A stretch of DNA of 52,057 nt from Emergomyces orientalis (GCA_002110485.1 MOWL01000011.1:1-52057); one strand, 5' to 3'. Numbered from the stretch's first letter, positions 20,941-32,388 are shown. Numbers and translations: made by a program. Notes: generated from the sequence alone by a model not told the origin.

Positions 20941-23488
20941 ATGGTTCGTCGACGCCGCGTACTATCACCCGTCGACAGCGACAGCGGGGAAGACACGATG
21001 GACGTGGACGTGGACGATGGTGATGGTGACGATGATGATAGCGATGGCACGGCCTCCGATTCCAGCGGAGAGACCGACCTGACGGACCCAGCTGATTACG
21101 GGGAAGACGGCAAGAATGACGCCAGCGATCTGGCTGGTCTGCTGGCGGGCGACGAGCACCTTCCAGAGTACTATATGGATATGATGACCGACCCAGACGG
21201 ATCCTTACTCCAATACGATGAATACGCGCCTAACTCTCTGAAGCTGCTCGACCGCATCGAGCAGGAATGGTTCAAGTGAGTGTCTGAACTCCTCTCGCCC
21301 CGTCCTGGCCGCAATATCTTTCTAGTTTCTCACATGCTACACAGATTCTGCGCCTGCGTCAAACTGGACCCCAAGGAGACGTATCAGCGGATGGACGTAA
21401 AGAAGTTATACACTTTCTTCAGCTGGGTGCTGAATCAACGTCGCGGCAAGGGTGGGAGACGACGCCAGGGGCTCAAATACCAGAGCTCCCTAGAGACGTA
21501 CTGGAAGATCTTCCGTCTGGTCTACGAGAGGGAGATGCAGGAGAAGATCAACCGGGAGATATCACTGAGGGTGATTAAAAATGTATACAACTTCTCCTTC
21601 CCGTGTTCCCCTCAGCACCTGGACTCCTGTCCGGTGGCTGAATCGTTTCACGGTACTGACCCGGGGCCTGCTTGCATTCAAGGTGATCCCAAAACTGGCG
21701 CGGCTCTACCATCTCAAGAAGGGGCGCCGGAAGAAGTCGGTTGTATATCTGGACGACCTCGTCAAGGTCGTCGAGACGACCATCACCACCACCAAGAAGA
21801 AGTTCGGTCACGGCCGGCAACGGATCCTGCTCTGCCTGTTCTTCCAGCTGGCCGGGTTCTCGGCCAATCGACCGCAGGCGTTGCTGAATCTGTGCTACCG
21901 GCACATCAAGATCACCCTCCTGAAGGACCCCGACGGCGGGCCCAATAACATCCTGATCGAGTTTACCGTTGAATTCGCCAAAACATTCCTTGGAGAGAAG
22001 GAGGAGTAGGTGGACGCGTCCGCTCCGACCTGTACTGGCGAACTGTGACTGACCACCCACCTGTGAATCTAGGACCACATTTATAGTCCCGGAGATCATC
22101 TTCGACCCGTCTCTGGTTCTCAGCCCCCACGTCACCCTTCTTGGGCTGCTGTTCGCCGATCACGCATTCGCCCCTCTCGACGGCGAGAGGGTTCTCACTT
22201 CGGCACGACAACTCGTCGACCTGAAGATACCGGAAGATACCTACCAACTCGAGCTCCACCTTAACCCAGCCCTGAACGATGTCCCAGTGTTCCGGAAGTC
22301 TGAGCGGACACTGAAAGCGATCAAGATATCCGCCACTGACGCGCTGACGTACGGCACCATCAAACCCTGGATCAGGCGGATCGGGGAGATATCTGCGTTC
22401 CGCGACATCGTCCGACCGTACAGTCTGCGGTATGGTGCCGGCAAGGCGTTAGATAACAGCGGTAAGTCCCGATCGGGGAGAAGACTTTGGCTTCCGATCT
22501 CTGGTCACTCATCATCTTCTATTGTACAGGGCACGTCAGCGAAGCTGTTCGCAGTCTGATCTTCCAACACTCAGACCCCCGTACGTTCCTCAAATACTAT
22601 CTCCACAGGACGGTGGACAAGGACGTTCGCGCCATCGTCCAGGGTCTGGACCCGCAGGAACATATCATGCGCGCCGCGTGCCGGATGCTCCGCTCTGTCA
22701 ATCCGCACCGGCCGCAGGAACTGACCACGGCCCAGTCGAGGTCGGTCAACCAGCAGCCCCACATCCAGGAGCTCATCCGGAAACGCGATCTGCTCAGCAG
22801 ACGCCTTGGGCGACCCCTCAAGAAGCACAAGGGGACAGTCAAGTACGAGCTCCACAAGAAGATCACCTGTGAGCTGGCAGGCGCACGCCAGCGGGCGAGA
22901 GACAAACTCCTACGTGATGTACAGGAAAAATTTGACTTCGAGGAGCCCCTGCGCGAGATCAAGCGACAGCTGTCCGGGATTGAGGTCTCAAAGACATTCG
23001 GTGAGTCTCGTAGCACCAATGAAAATATCCCGCCCCTGCAGCAGCGAATGATATCGGCGCTTCTCACCCTGCCCTGCGAGACGCTGCGAGACGAGATGCT
23101 TCGGCGCACTGAGGGGATCGACGCGGTTGCGGCATACTGCCTCTTCGAGGAGGGGGATACTTGCCGACTCCCGCGTGACAAGAGACCTACCGCCCTGGCG
23201 CTTCAGAGGGTCAGGGTGGAGGTGCACATTCCTCCGCCTCCCAGCCAGAGGGAGATCGCAGTGGGGGCCGTGATGAAGGACCATCGGCCACTCTACTGCT
23301 TCATCTGTCTGGATAAATTCTCTACCCATGGTGGGGTGACCAAGCACCTCGGACGAAAACACCTCCAGCGCATCAAGCCTGGAGACACAATCAGATGCCC
23401 GCGCTGCGATGTGGTCCTCGAGAGCAAGATGGAGCTTCAGAGCCACGCCTACCATGTTCACAGCACAGTTAGCCCAGACGACCCGTAG
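20941..23488 (+). CDS. DUF3435 (FluG-domain) tyrosine recombinase with C2H2 fingers; candidate Starship captain
   Basis: Five exons: 20941-21275, 21345-21582, 21683-22005, 22073-22461, 22530-23488. Introns are 69, 100, 67 and 68 nt, all GT...AG, and keep phase, giving 747 aa. The same frame is open back to an ATG at 20818. An acidic N-terminus precedes the core: FCACVKLDPKE, SSLETYWKIFRLVYE, box-1-like LAGFSANRPQALL (Arg254), box-2-like RPYSLRYGAGKAL (Arg418), His442, and the candidate nucleophile in FLKYYLHR (Tyr452). Two C2H2 fingers end the protein (C685/C688/H701/H706 and C718/C721/H734/H739). DUF3435 proteins include Starship captains, which sit at the element's 5' end. No inactivating mutation is seen. 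Captain status here is inference. Confidence 0.85.
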
Positions 23489-24883
23489 CCACTTAGGCTC
23501 TCTCTCTTGCATCTACAAATACTCCCCACGACCCCGTGGTTGTGTTCCATCACCCCATTATCCCTCTGTATGTTTGCAATCTCTGCTTCCACTGTGTCAA
23601 GAGCATATACCCATAGAAATACCAATTAAATGAACCATGCCGTACTGCTCAAAATTATATGCGCCCGACGAATATATATATAGTTATCCCTAGAAAATGC
23701 ACGCCCACACAAGCTTCTATACATAACCGCTCACGATGTCGGTTTCCTTCCATACACAACCGAAATAGGCACATATAGATGAAGAGAACGATCAGCCAGG
23801 GCTTCCCGTAACTTGGCTATAGTACATGCACCCCCACCAAGTTCCAACCCATTACCCTCGTCAACAGCGCCAAAGCCCATCCATGAGCACCTTATCCTTC
23901 ACCCACGGGCACAAGGCATTGCTCGAGGATGGCTGGGCCGTGCATAGGGGACCCGGGGGGGGGCCTGAAACGCCCTAAACCAACCATGACTGTGGCAAGG
24001 TCCGATTCTATCAACCTCCCATCTCCACACCACCCAATCGTCCAGCACAGAGACCCAGCCCCACCGACGCTTCCTTTTCCCTATCCTGTCCGCCACAGCA
24101 CCCCTTCGACAGGATTTTGGAGGAGATCTCGTCGAATGACGGGGGCCAAACTCTCGGCGGGAGCCGGAGAAATACCAATGAGCATGCCACCGCCCCCTCT
24201 GGATCGGATCCGAGTGGTTTTCCAGTGACTGCCTTGATATGCCTGTCAAGGCAGATACGGCTGTGGAAAGTGTCCCTCAAGTGGCTGGGTCAAATTCCCG
24301 GATACAATTCTGGAGTACCTTGTTGCATGGAGGTATACAAGCAACCGCGGAGCGATTTGATACCAGGCTGCGAGGAGTTGGTCATAGAATTCCCTGCAGA
24401 GTGGAAGGACAAACAGCCTTCACTGACTATGAAGATTGTTCTCCCCATCTCACTCCGGGCCCATCCGGTTCTAGGGCTTCTTCCTAGGGTCTCGGGGTGT
24501 TGACTATCAGTGAAAACTCTGCGACGCTATTCCCCTCCACATGTTCGGGGAGGCTTATTGGCTCCCAACAGATGAGACAGCACAGCCTGAGCTCGCGTGA
24601 CTGCTTCCCCGGCCCTGGGTATATATATGGGTTTCCTCCCGCCTTGGATCCATCTTTCTTTCAATTCCTTTTCCACTTCCCATCCTACAACACGCCGAGA
24701 CTGAAACCCGCCGAGAGGCCTTTGTGTACCCAAAGGCGACCGAGCGCACATAAAAGAACCTGTTTTCCCCCACTGGTGCTCTTCATCATTCTTCTTTCTA
24801 CAACCTCACATCTGGAGTCACCTCCTTGCATCACGAGCCGTTCTTAGTGAGCGGCATTTCCCAGGCAAACCCATTTTTCAATC
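23489..24883. other. Intergenic, no supported gene
   Basis: Moderate-GC sequence between the recombinase and RING genes. Several overlapping short frames occur (for example 24117-24503 plus) without recognisable domains or convincing introns. 24600-24880 is pyrimidine-rich with a TATATATA at about 24620 and probably holds the RING gene promoter. Confidence 0.5.
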
Positions 24884-25470
24884 ATGGCGTCAGCTGATAG
24901 TCCTCGCGATGGGCTTCATAACACTATCATCATCAGTTCAGATGCGGAGATGGATGAACACCAGTCCCCAGCGCGAAAGTTGCGAAGAAAGAGACCCCGC
25001 ACAGACTACAGCTATTCAGTGTATGAGGCTCTATTTGATGACTCAGCGCCCTCCGAACTGTGGCAGCCACCGAAAAAACGTAAAATACCCAACTTGGACA
25101 CGGTTTTGGTAAGACTCTTCCTCATGTGGCTCATGGTGGGGCTCTTTCTTTGCTGATATTGAGATAGGAAACCGCGAACCAAGGAATTCATGACATTTTT
25201 GAGGCGGAGCATGCGAAGAGAAAAGCGCTGGAGGAAGAAGTGCAGCATCTTCGTGCAGAAATGACCAGAAAGGATGAGCTGGTCGGCGAGCTTGAGACTG
25301 AAATCCGTGAGCTGAAGCATCAATGTCAATGTCAGATATGTTATACCATTCCATCAGGGTGGAGGACCCTTCTGTGTGGGCATCGGTATTGCCCAAAATG
25401 CCTTCCCCCCATTGGCGCAACCTGCGGAACATGTCGTCAGGTTATCACTGGTGTTATCAAGAGCTACTAG
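24884..25470 (+). CDS. Small RING-finger protein (C3HC4)
   Basis: Two exons, 24884-25108 and 25168-25470, joined over a 59-nt GTAAGA...GATAG intron in phase 0, give 175 aa. The N-terminal half has two basic clusters (RKLRRKRPR about 31-39 and PKKRK about 63-67) that look like nuclear signals. Residues about 85-126 form a charged coiled coil. A C-terminal RING follows: C130, C133, C145, H147, C150, C153, C161, C164. Such proteins are usually E3 ubiquitin ligases acting on nuclear partners. Neither substrate nor activity can be read from sequence. It is the first gene downstream of the DUF3435 gene on the same strand. Confidence 0.8.
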
Positions 25471-26185
25471 GTAGAAATCTTTATGGCGAAAAATCATGGG
25501 TGGTGGAGAGAGGCGGAAGAATTGGAGGCATGTTGATTGCTTAGTCAAAGCCAAGCCAAGCCTCGCTGGGGTCTTTGGCGTTCCGTCTGGCCTGCCCCTT
25601 TTTTGGCTTGGCCTTCTATGTTCGTTGTTTATTTAGGAGTCCTCATGGAATCTTTGTTTGAGGAGATTTTAATGTGTAGAGAGGATCTACTCTAATTGAC
25701 CATGTGATATACTCTGCCGTGATTGGGAGACTGGCTTTTTCGACTCTCAACTTCTGGAAGGCGTCCGCGACATTCGTCGCTCGCTCGGGCCTGTTGCAGG
25801 GTACGACTACTGAATCAATTGCTGGCAATCTCCACTCTGGCTAATAGCTTGACATGTTTTAAAGCCCTTTCAATGCCTTTTGATATAAACTATTTGGACC
25901 GTTTTGATGAATCCTTGATGTTTCTAAGCGGAAGCACGAGTTCTCTTAGAACGGTATTGATACGGTTTTGCAACCTTGACGGTCCGGACCAGACGGACGC
26001 CAAGGCGTGACTTTGACAGAGATGATTGGTGGATTTTTTCATTCTGACTACTGTGTAGAAGGAACCGGAAGGAACCAGAAGAACTCATGCAACCAGGCTC
26101 CAGCCTTCATCCCAGCAATTCAGCTGCATTTTGTCTTTTCTCCATTTTTATTATCATATCTTCATTTTACATAGGATTGATTACC
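25471..26185. other. Intergenic with one copy of a duplicated segment
   Basis: No supported gene. 25697-25800 is similar to 27941-28070 (see that entry). The rest shows no recognisable feature. Confidence 0.5.
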
Positions 26186-26753
26186 TAAGCCAGTAGCTTC
26201 CCCAAGCCAGCAGTCTCCCTAAGCCAGTAGCTTCCCCAAGCCAGTAGCTTCCCTAAGCCAGCAGTCTCCCCAAGCCAGCAGTTTCCCCAAGCCAGCAGTT
26301 TCCCCAAGCCAGCAGTCTCCCTAAGCCAGCAGTCTCCCTAAGCCAGTAGCTTCCCTAAGCCAGTAGCTTCCCCAAGCCAGCAGTTTCCCCAAGCCAGCAG
26401 TTTCCCCAAGCCAGCAGTCTCCCTAAGCCAGTAGCTTCCCCAAGCCAGTAGCTTCCCTAAGCCAGCAGTCTCCCTAAGCCAGCAGTCTCCCTAAGCCAGT
26501 AGCTTCCCCAAGCCAGCAGTTTCCCCAAGCCAGCAGTTTCCCCAAGCCAGCAGTCTCCCTAAGCCAGCAGTCTCCCTAAGCCAGTAGCTTCCCTAAGCCA
26601 GTAGCTTCCCCAAGCCAGTAGCTTCCCTAAGCCAGCAGTCTCCCTAAGCCAGCAGTCTCCCTAAGCCAGTAGCTTCCCCAAGCCAGCAGTTTCCCCAAGC
26701 CAGCAGTTTCCCTAAGCCAGCAGTCTCCCTAAGCCAGCAGTCTCTCTAAGCTC
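26186..26753 (+). repeat. 17-bp minisatellite, about 33 units
   Basis: Head-to-tail units of pattern (C/T)AAGCCAG(C/T)AG(T/C)(T/C)TCC, 17 bp each. Three main core types occur: CAGTAGCTTCC, CAGCAGTCTCC and CAGCAGTTTCC. Order of types is not random: a block of two TTT-type followed by two TCT-type units recurs, which indicates expansion of multi-unit blocks. The last unit degenerates at TCTCTCTAAGC. Confidence 0.95.
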
Positions 26754-28146
26754 CCGGGTAATGGGAGATCTACAGATCTACCCCCGAGAGTAGTTTTGAG
26801 GAAGATGATTATTATGAAGTTTGATTGATCCGTCTACTAACTGTAATACTTTAGTTTGTTAAGAGTTATTAAAGTAGGTTTAATAGCAGACAAAAGGGAT
26901 TTCTTGCTAAATTATGGTTTCCTGGCATAAAGGCAGTTTCGAGTGTGACAAGCGATCGGGCATTCTAGTAAGTGTTATTATAACCGCGGAAAGGCACGGC
27001 CCGTACAAAGACAGAAGAACCATTACCATCTGCTGAAAGCCAAATAGAGATATTGCAAAAAGATCTAAAAGTCTTAGGCCCATTTGGAATCATTACATGC
27101 TATAAAGCCGCCTGCAACCTTGTTTGTAGAAACCTACACATAATCACTGATGAACTCCTTGATAAGTTTCTGGGAAACAGAGGTGGGATCAATTTGCTGC
27201 CAGTTCTCTTCAGCTTGCTGAGGGGTTAGCTTTGTCGCAGCCGCTAGCCTAGTCACCCATATGGGTCATTTTACTCTTAAATGCGGTCATCCTGGTCATT
27301 CAAAAGGTATGAGAATTTTACACTCTAGGAAATTCTCTGAGTTTACTGTGGATTCATAATGCTTGTTCTTTTCTTGCTATCTCTGCCATAAAAGCATCTG
27401 GAAGGTTCTCTAACAATATGCGGCTACGGAAAGATGAAATACATCATGAAGATTATGCTGACAAAACTGTATGACTCTTAAATCCAGCTTACACACTTAT
27501 TGCTGATGAATTCATCTTCTGAGGAGGTCCTTCAACCCGTGTAAGATTCATAAAATGTAGAGTCTATGTGATGTAGCGCAGTCGCAGTAAGCGCCGCATC
27601 ATCATCAACTACGAATTAGTCGTACCTACATCCCAAAGGTCAGTGACGCCGCGGGCGTACAGTGGTGCAAAGAACGTTGAACGTTACTCAAATTTTCGGC
27701 CGGAAAAACCTTCGGCGTGGGTCAAGCTTTGAGACATGCCATGGTTCAAAAGTTGAACGTGGTTCCAAATTCAACACAAGTATTTTTTGACCCACGTTCA
27801 ACTTCCGAGCAATATTTTTGAACCACGTTCAACTTTTATGTTTCATGAATTTGGCTTAGCGCCTGCATATGCTCGGAATGGTTGGGGCGGCGTGCAGGAG
27901 AGGCCACATGCATTGTTGATCGTCTGGTTTAACCAAACACCATGTGATATACCCTGCCGTGATTGGGAGACCGGCTCTTCCAACCGTGTCGACCCAGTGG
28001 TGCGTTCAGCAGCTTTTCGACTCTCAACTTCTGGAAGGGGTCCGCGACATTCGTCGCTCGCTCGGGGCTGTGAGCCTCATCACCCTTACTGGGCATGAAG
28101 GCCGCAAAGTCGAGCTGTGTGATGGGCCGTGTGGTTCGAAATACAG
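26754..28146. other. Intergenic with small inverted and duplicated segments
   Basis: No supported gene. A short plus frame near 27016-27228 (NLVCRNLHIITDELLDKFLG) could be a remnant but lacks context. 27748-27837 holds an inverted repeat with about 18-bp arms (AAAAGTTGAACGTGGTTC and its complement). 27941-28070 duplicates 25697-25800, the latter lacking about 40 bp. Confidence 0.5.
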
Positions 28147-28314
28147 TGGAAAAGAAGCAGTTCTTGCAGGAATAGCCGGCCTAACAACTAGGCATTTCTA
28201 GCAAGAATAACTGAATTTCCAAGGAAAAGAGCAGAAACTCCTGTATATATAGTTGTACGCTGCATAGCTGCCTGAGGGCGGCTGGGACAGTCTATGAATA
28301 AATCAATCAATCAA
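28147..28314 (+). repeat. Plus-strand LINE 3' tail fragment, inverted relative to 28383-28561
   Basis: About 170 bp that is the reverse complement of 28383-28561 with few mismatches, ending in an AATC-repeat run (28297-28314). It is the 3' terminus of the LINE family whose larger copy lies at 28383-29607 in the opposite orientation. Confidence 0.85.
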
Positions 28315-28371
28315 AACGTGGCTTGCAACAGAAGTGCCCCAGGACAAAAACTGTCTTGCAACAAAAGTAGT
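28315..28371 (+). repeat. Dispersed GGCTTGCAAC repeat, copy 1
   Basis: Contains GTGGCTTGCAACAGAAG, CCCCAGGACAAAAACTG and TCTTGCAACAAAAGTAG. It is related to 29606-29784 and 32320-32388 and sits exactly between two inverted LINE tails. Confidence 0.75.
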
Positions 28372-28382
28372 GACTAGATGCC

Positions 28383-29607
28383 TTGATTGATTGATTGATT
28401 GATTGATTCATAGACTGTCCCAGCCGCCCTCAGGCAGCTATGCAGCGCACTACTATACATACAGGAGTTTCTGCTCTTTTCCTTGGAAATTCAGTTATTC
28501 TTGCTAGAAATGCCTAGTTGTTAGGCCGGCTATTCCTGCAAGAACTGCTTCTTTTCCACTGAAGCTTCCTCTATCTATAGTCTTTCTATAAGTTCTGTAT
28601 CTCTGCCTTGTTAGGTCTTTCCTGACCCTCCTCAACTTCTGTCTACTGGTTTTACACTCGCATGCTAGTTATATTGAAGTACTGTGGATGGGACTGTCTG
28701 GAATTGACCCAGGAGGCCCGTCCTGATCATCATTTTTGCTGCTTGTACCGCCATTGACGAGCTACAGAGGATGCGTTTGATGTCCACACATGGAAGCTTG
28801 CCTGCCCACATTCGGTGTCGTTCGTCCATCCAGTTTCGGCATTCCAGGAGGATGTGGCGTACCGTTTGTGGTCCCCAACCACATTGACATTTGTTAGTGT
28901 CGGCTTTGTTGATGGCGTGGAGGTATGCTCGCAGTCCAATCTTTCCTGTACGCATCTGTGTGATTGCTGAGCTGATCGCTCTATGCGTCCCAGTGTGTGT
29001 GTCGAGTGTCGCTTTCCCTGGCCGAACCCCGAGTTTGCAGAGGTCTCTACCGTGCTTAGCTTTTTCCCAGGACGTCTCCCACTCGCCCTTCATCGCCTGA
29101 CGAATGGTGGACCTTGTTGTTGCCATAAGAATTCGGAGTGATCCTGGTTCTGGCCGCTGTTCCCCAGTAGTTCGTACGTTGGGGTCATTTCTGGCTGCTT
29201 CCTTCGCTGCTACATCGGCAGCTTCGTTACCTAGCACTCCGACATGTGCTGGGATCCATCGGAACTGGACTTCCCACCCCAAGTGTCGGAGTTTATCGAA
29301 TGCCTGTATGGCCTCGGCGAGGATATATTGACCTGATGGGTGCTTGGGGTTCTGCATCGCTTGGACGGCAGCCTGATTGTCGGTGAAGATGGCGGCGCGC
29401 TTCCCGGGGCCAGCGCCAGCTGCATCGATGTCGAGAACCATCTGCAACGCTAGCACTAGGCCCCTGAGTTCCGCCGCGTATACTGTGGAGGTGCTGGATG
29501 CGCCCATGTATTGGGTCCGCCTTGTGCAGACGCCGTTAACCTGTAGCACCGGCGCCACAGCTGCTGCCCCGACATGACCACCGATGCCGCTACCGTCGGT
29601 GTAGATG
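28383..29607 (-). pseudogene. 5'-truncated LINE (RNase H domain and C-terminal Cys/His motif), second family
   Basis: Minus-strand LINE with a GC-rich coding part unlike the AT-rich LINEs to the left. RNase H starts abruptly at IYTDGSG (29600) and shows YAAELRGLVLAL, IFTDNQAAVQAM and WIPAHVGVLGNEAADVAAKEA. A CQCGWGPQTVRHILLEC motif follows and the frame stops at 28665. The 3' UTR ends in a TTGA-type repeat at 28383-28408 (plus strand). The open frame continues upstream to 29876, but that part is translated dispersed repeat, not LINE. RT and endonuclease are absent, so it cannot move by itself. Confidence 0.88.
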
Positions 29608-29784
29608 CAAGCCACTTTTTGTTGCAAGCCATTTTTTGTCCCGGGACATTTCGGTCGCCCTGCTGCTTTTGTTGCAAGCCACGTTTTGTTGCAAGCCACG
29701 TTTTGCTGCAAGCCATTTTTTGTCCCAGGACATTTCAGTCGCGCTGCTGCTTTTCTTACAAGCCGTTTTTTTTTTTCAAGCCAC
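29606..29784 (-). repeat. Dispersed GGCTTGCAAC repeat, copy 2 (tandem)
   Basis: Two to three units of a pattern containing GTTGCAAGCCA, TTTTTTGTCCC, AGGACATTTC and CGCTGCTGCTTTT, joined to the truncated 5' end of the RNase H LINE. On the minus strand it is translated in frame with the LINE, giving repeated KCPGTKNGLQQ. Confidence 0.8.
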
Positions 29785-30324
29785 GGGGGGTACTGGTTTC
29801 TGAAAATGATGCGTCGGGTGTGGGCCGATTGACCGTTTTGCAATCTGGTCGGCGACTTTATTCCGGAAGATGCCACAGTGAGCTGGCACCCATTGCATTT
29901 GGATGTTGACTCCCAGTGTTTCTTTCATCTGTTTTGATGTCAACTTATGGTGAATGTTCTTCTCACATCATTTCTAACGCTGCTACCATACTTACCTTTC
30001 CCTGAAATCGCGAAAATTGAGCGCCACCGATCATTGAGGTCTTGAGGCAAGACTTATCATAGCGAGTCAAATGGTGTGGGCCACGGTTTCGGATCGCAAA
30101 TCGTGGTCCAAGCATGCAAGCGCTGCAGCAAAACGACTGATCGCTTGAAATGACGTTCGACAGAAGTACACTTTTAAAAAGCGACTTTTGGCTCAATAAA
30201 GACAGGCCACCATATTTCTAGACAACACTCACTTGTAGCTATAAATTGAGATCTCTTCCCATAATGCCAAGAGATAACTCTCAAGTCCCAGATCCTCGAC
30301 TTCATTGGAATCAAATCCTACATT
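29785..30324. other. Intergenic, no supported gene
   Basis: No domain-bearing frame. A 37-codon frame begins at an ATG near 30264 and ends before the following ORF; it could be a leader or 5' exon of the 30325 gene, but the join is unresolved. Confidence 0.4.
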
Positions 30325-30705
30325 ATGCAACCATCAAACTCAAAGCGTGTCAAGAAGCCATGGACTGCGCACAGTAGCCTCATGCAGATGCGTTATCGAC
30401 GGAAAGACACACTCCAACGTATGCTGCGCAGCTACTTTGACTGTCGCTGCAAAGGTGTCTACCTTCTCATCCATGAAGATAATCGGTACTTTACGATTAA
30501 TTTTAACAAGTCTGATGCTTCAAGCAGCCATTTTCCACCACCAGACAAAGATATAGTGAGTGCCATATCCGGTAGAGCCCCGGAAAGACACACTCTTACA
30601 GCAACAGGAGAAGCATTACCCCCCTCCATCCCAAACAACATGCGAGAGCTACACAAAATATCCGAAGTCCAGAGAAGAGAAGGGGATTATACAAGAAAAA
30701 CTTGA
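30325..30705 (+). CDS. Small protein, weakly MADS-box-like
   Basis: 126-codon frame. The segment SKRVKK...RYRRKDTLQRML followed by GVYLLIHEDNRYFTINFN resembles the first helix and strands of fungal MADS/SRF-type proteins, but the similarity is by eye and incomplete. The C-terminal part (TGEALPPSIPNNMRELHKIS) recurs in degraded form at 32786-32870. An upstream exon may exist. If real it would be a short DNA-binding regulator; it could also be a decayed copy of a longer gene. Confidence 0.4.
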   Translation: MQPSNSKRVKKPWTAHSSLMQMRYRRKDTLQRMLRSYFDCRCKGVYLLIHEDNRYFTINFNKSDASSSHFPPPDKDIVSAISGRAPERHTLTATGEALPPSIPNNMRELHKISEVQRREGDYTRKT

Positions 30706-32319
30706 TAATAAGAGTGAATAGATGAAAATTTGGTTTTGTAAATTACAATGTAGTAGAGAAAATTACAACGCAGAGCCTTTGCCTGTTTTGGAAAGCGATC
30801 CAGCCTAAATTAAAGCTTCAAGCAGAATCTGCTTATAGTTGAAAATTTTAAATGTTCTCAAGGAGCCTCAGCAATGAAAGGTACAGAAGTCTTGCTGTCA
30901 GAAGAAAAGAATCACTGCACATTCGTCCTCTTGGCGCAGGGCCTCCTTGGATATTTCCAACGAACATCAGTTGACCGCAAGATGCCCGCTTTTTTGGCCC
31001 CGTGATCGAAAGCCTAGGCTGGCCACCCAACATACCTCAAAAAGCATAGGGGCCATTTTACTCTTACAGTCTCTCTCGAAATCGGCTTCACCAACAAACA
31101 TTTGATTGTTACTTTCCAGTCCCACAGCCAAGACCTTAGTGCGTGGCTTATTGAACTAGCAGCTTTCAACTGAATTGCTGTAAGTTTCTTCTGGTATGAA
31201 ATGTGAAACATACAAGCTTGTTTACAATACATGTATTGAGCTAAAGCTTACTTATTTATATCTACATACTGTCAGTTTATTGTGTCACTAGTCTCATACA
31301 AAATTCGAAATAGAGCCTAAAAGGTAGGGCACCTACAATTACGAAGTAGTAGATCAATAAAGTTAAGAACCTTCTCCATCCTGCTTGACTTAGCGGCGGG
31401 AGATCCGTTCTTGACCAATCAGTACTAGAGGTAGTTAGTTAGTTAAAGTTGAGTGATGACTAATATTGAGAATCACGTGGAGTCCAACAACGATCCCTGT
31501 TGGAAAGAACAAGGCAGTGGCATCTGCGACAATTTGCCACACCCTTCCAGAGCCAAGTCGAAAACTCTCGAGTACTCTAGTGGTGAATTAGATAAATATA
31601 TATTGTTCAGCTATCCCGAACCCTCGTTTTGAGTAGGGATTAGAAAATCAGAGAAGATAAAATTATGAACTAAAAATACTCAATTATCCCGTGAAAACCC
31701 TATAACAGTTACCATTCCGGTTGAATATCCAAAAGCAATGTTACCATGTCTGACAGCAGAGCATTGAGGATGGCGATACTCATGTGGGTGTCAATCTTTA
31801 TCTGGAGGAGTGGGAAATAGGGTATGTGAACCCCTTTTTAACAAATCAAGCCAGCCTCTGGGTTGATAAAGCATTCCCTTGTACAGCAACCGCCACAGGT
31901 ATAGGGAACTTCCATAAGGTTTCTGGGTTTATTAGGCCCCGGCTTCGATGTCGTCCATGATTCCACGCAGCCACTCCTGCCGATCCTCTCTTGTTTTGGG
32001 AGAAGTTGGGCTTTTATCGTTTGAGTCATGTACTACGTCACTTTGGGCTTTTGAAGGGCTGCCAATGCGTTCCATTTTCCTATTTACCTGGCTGAGTGGC
32101 TAGAAAGAGAGGTCTGAGTGTTGTCTTTGAAATACCGTTTGGGGAGATATCCCAGGGCATTTGTATCTGAACTGGAATATCCAAGTGTGGGTGCTGACCA
32201 GGATAGATACAGTGACGACGATGGAAAAGCCAAGTGAAATGAAATGACGCAATCAAACATAGAAAGTAAAAGAGAACAAAGAGAGCAAAGAGAACAAAGA
32301 GAGCAAGGAGAACAAAGAG
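30706..32319. other. Intergenic, no supported gene
   Basis: Moderate to AT-rich sequence. Short frames (30848-31033, 31014-31232, 31838-32029 minus; 32084-32443 minus overlaps a repeat) lack domains or coherent splice joins. 32255-32319 is a purine-rich run of GAGAACAAA-like units. Confidence 0.5.
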
Positions 32320-32388
32320 CGCGACTGAAATGTCCTGAGACAAAAAATGACTTGCAACAAAAAGTGGCTTGCAAGAAAAGCAGCAGTG
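32320..32388 (+). repeat. Dispersed GGCTTGCAAC repeat, copy 3
   Basis: Reads GCGACTGAAATGTCC, ACAAAAAATGACTTGCAAC and AAAAAGTGGCTTGCAAG, then AAAGCAGCAG: the same order of blocks as the reverse complement of 29606-29784. It is preceded by a purine-rich microsatellite. Confidence 0.8.

Noticed and set aside
20493..21082. Overlapping plus-strand frames upstream of the recombinase
   Set aside because: They overlap exon 1 in other frames, are Pro/Ser-rich without domains, and do not splice in phase to the DUF3435 core.
26186..26753. CRISPR-like array
   Set aside because: Units are contiguous 17-mers with no unique spacers, and the host is a fungus; it is a minisatellite.
28665..29876. A single 403-aa host RNase H gene
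   Set aside because: The N-terminal 90 residues are translated dispersed repeat, and the remainder is a LINE C-terminus with a 3' tail repeat.
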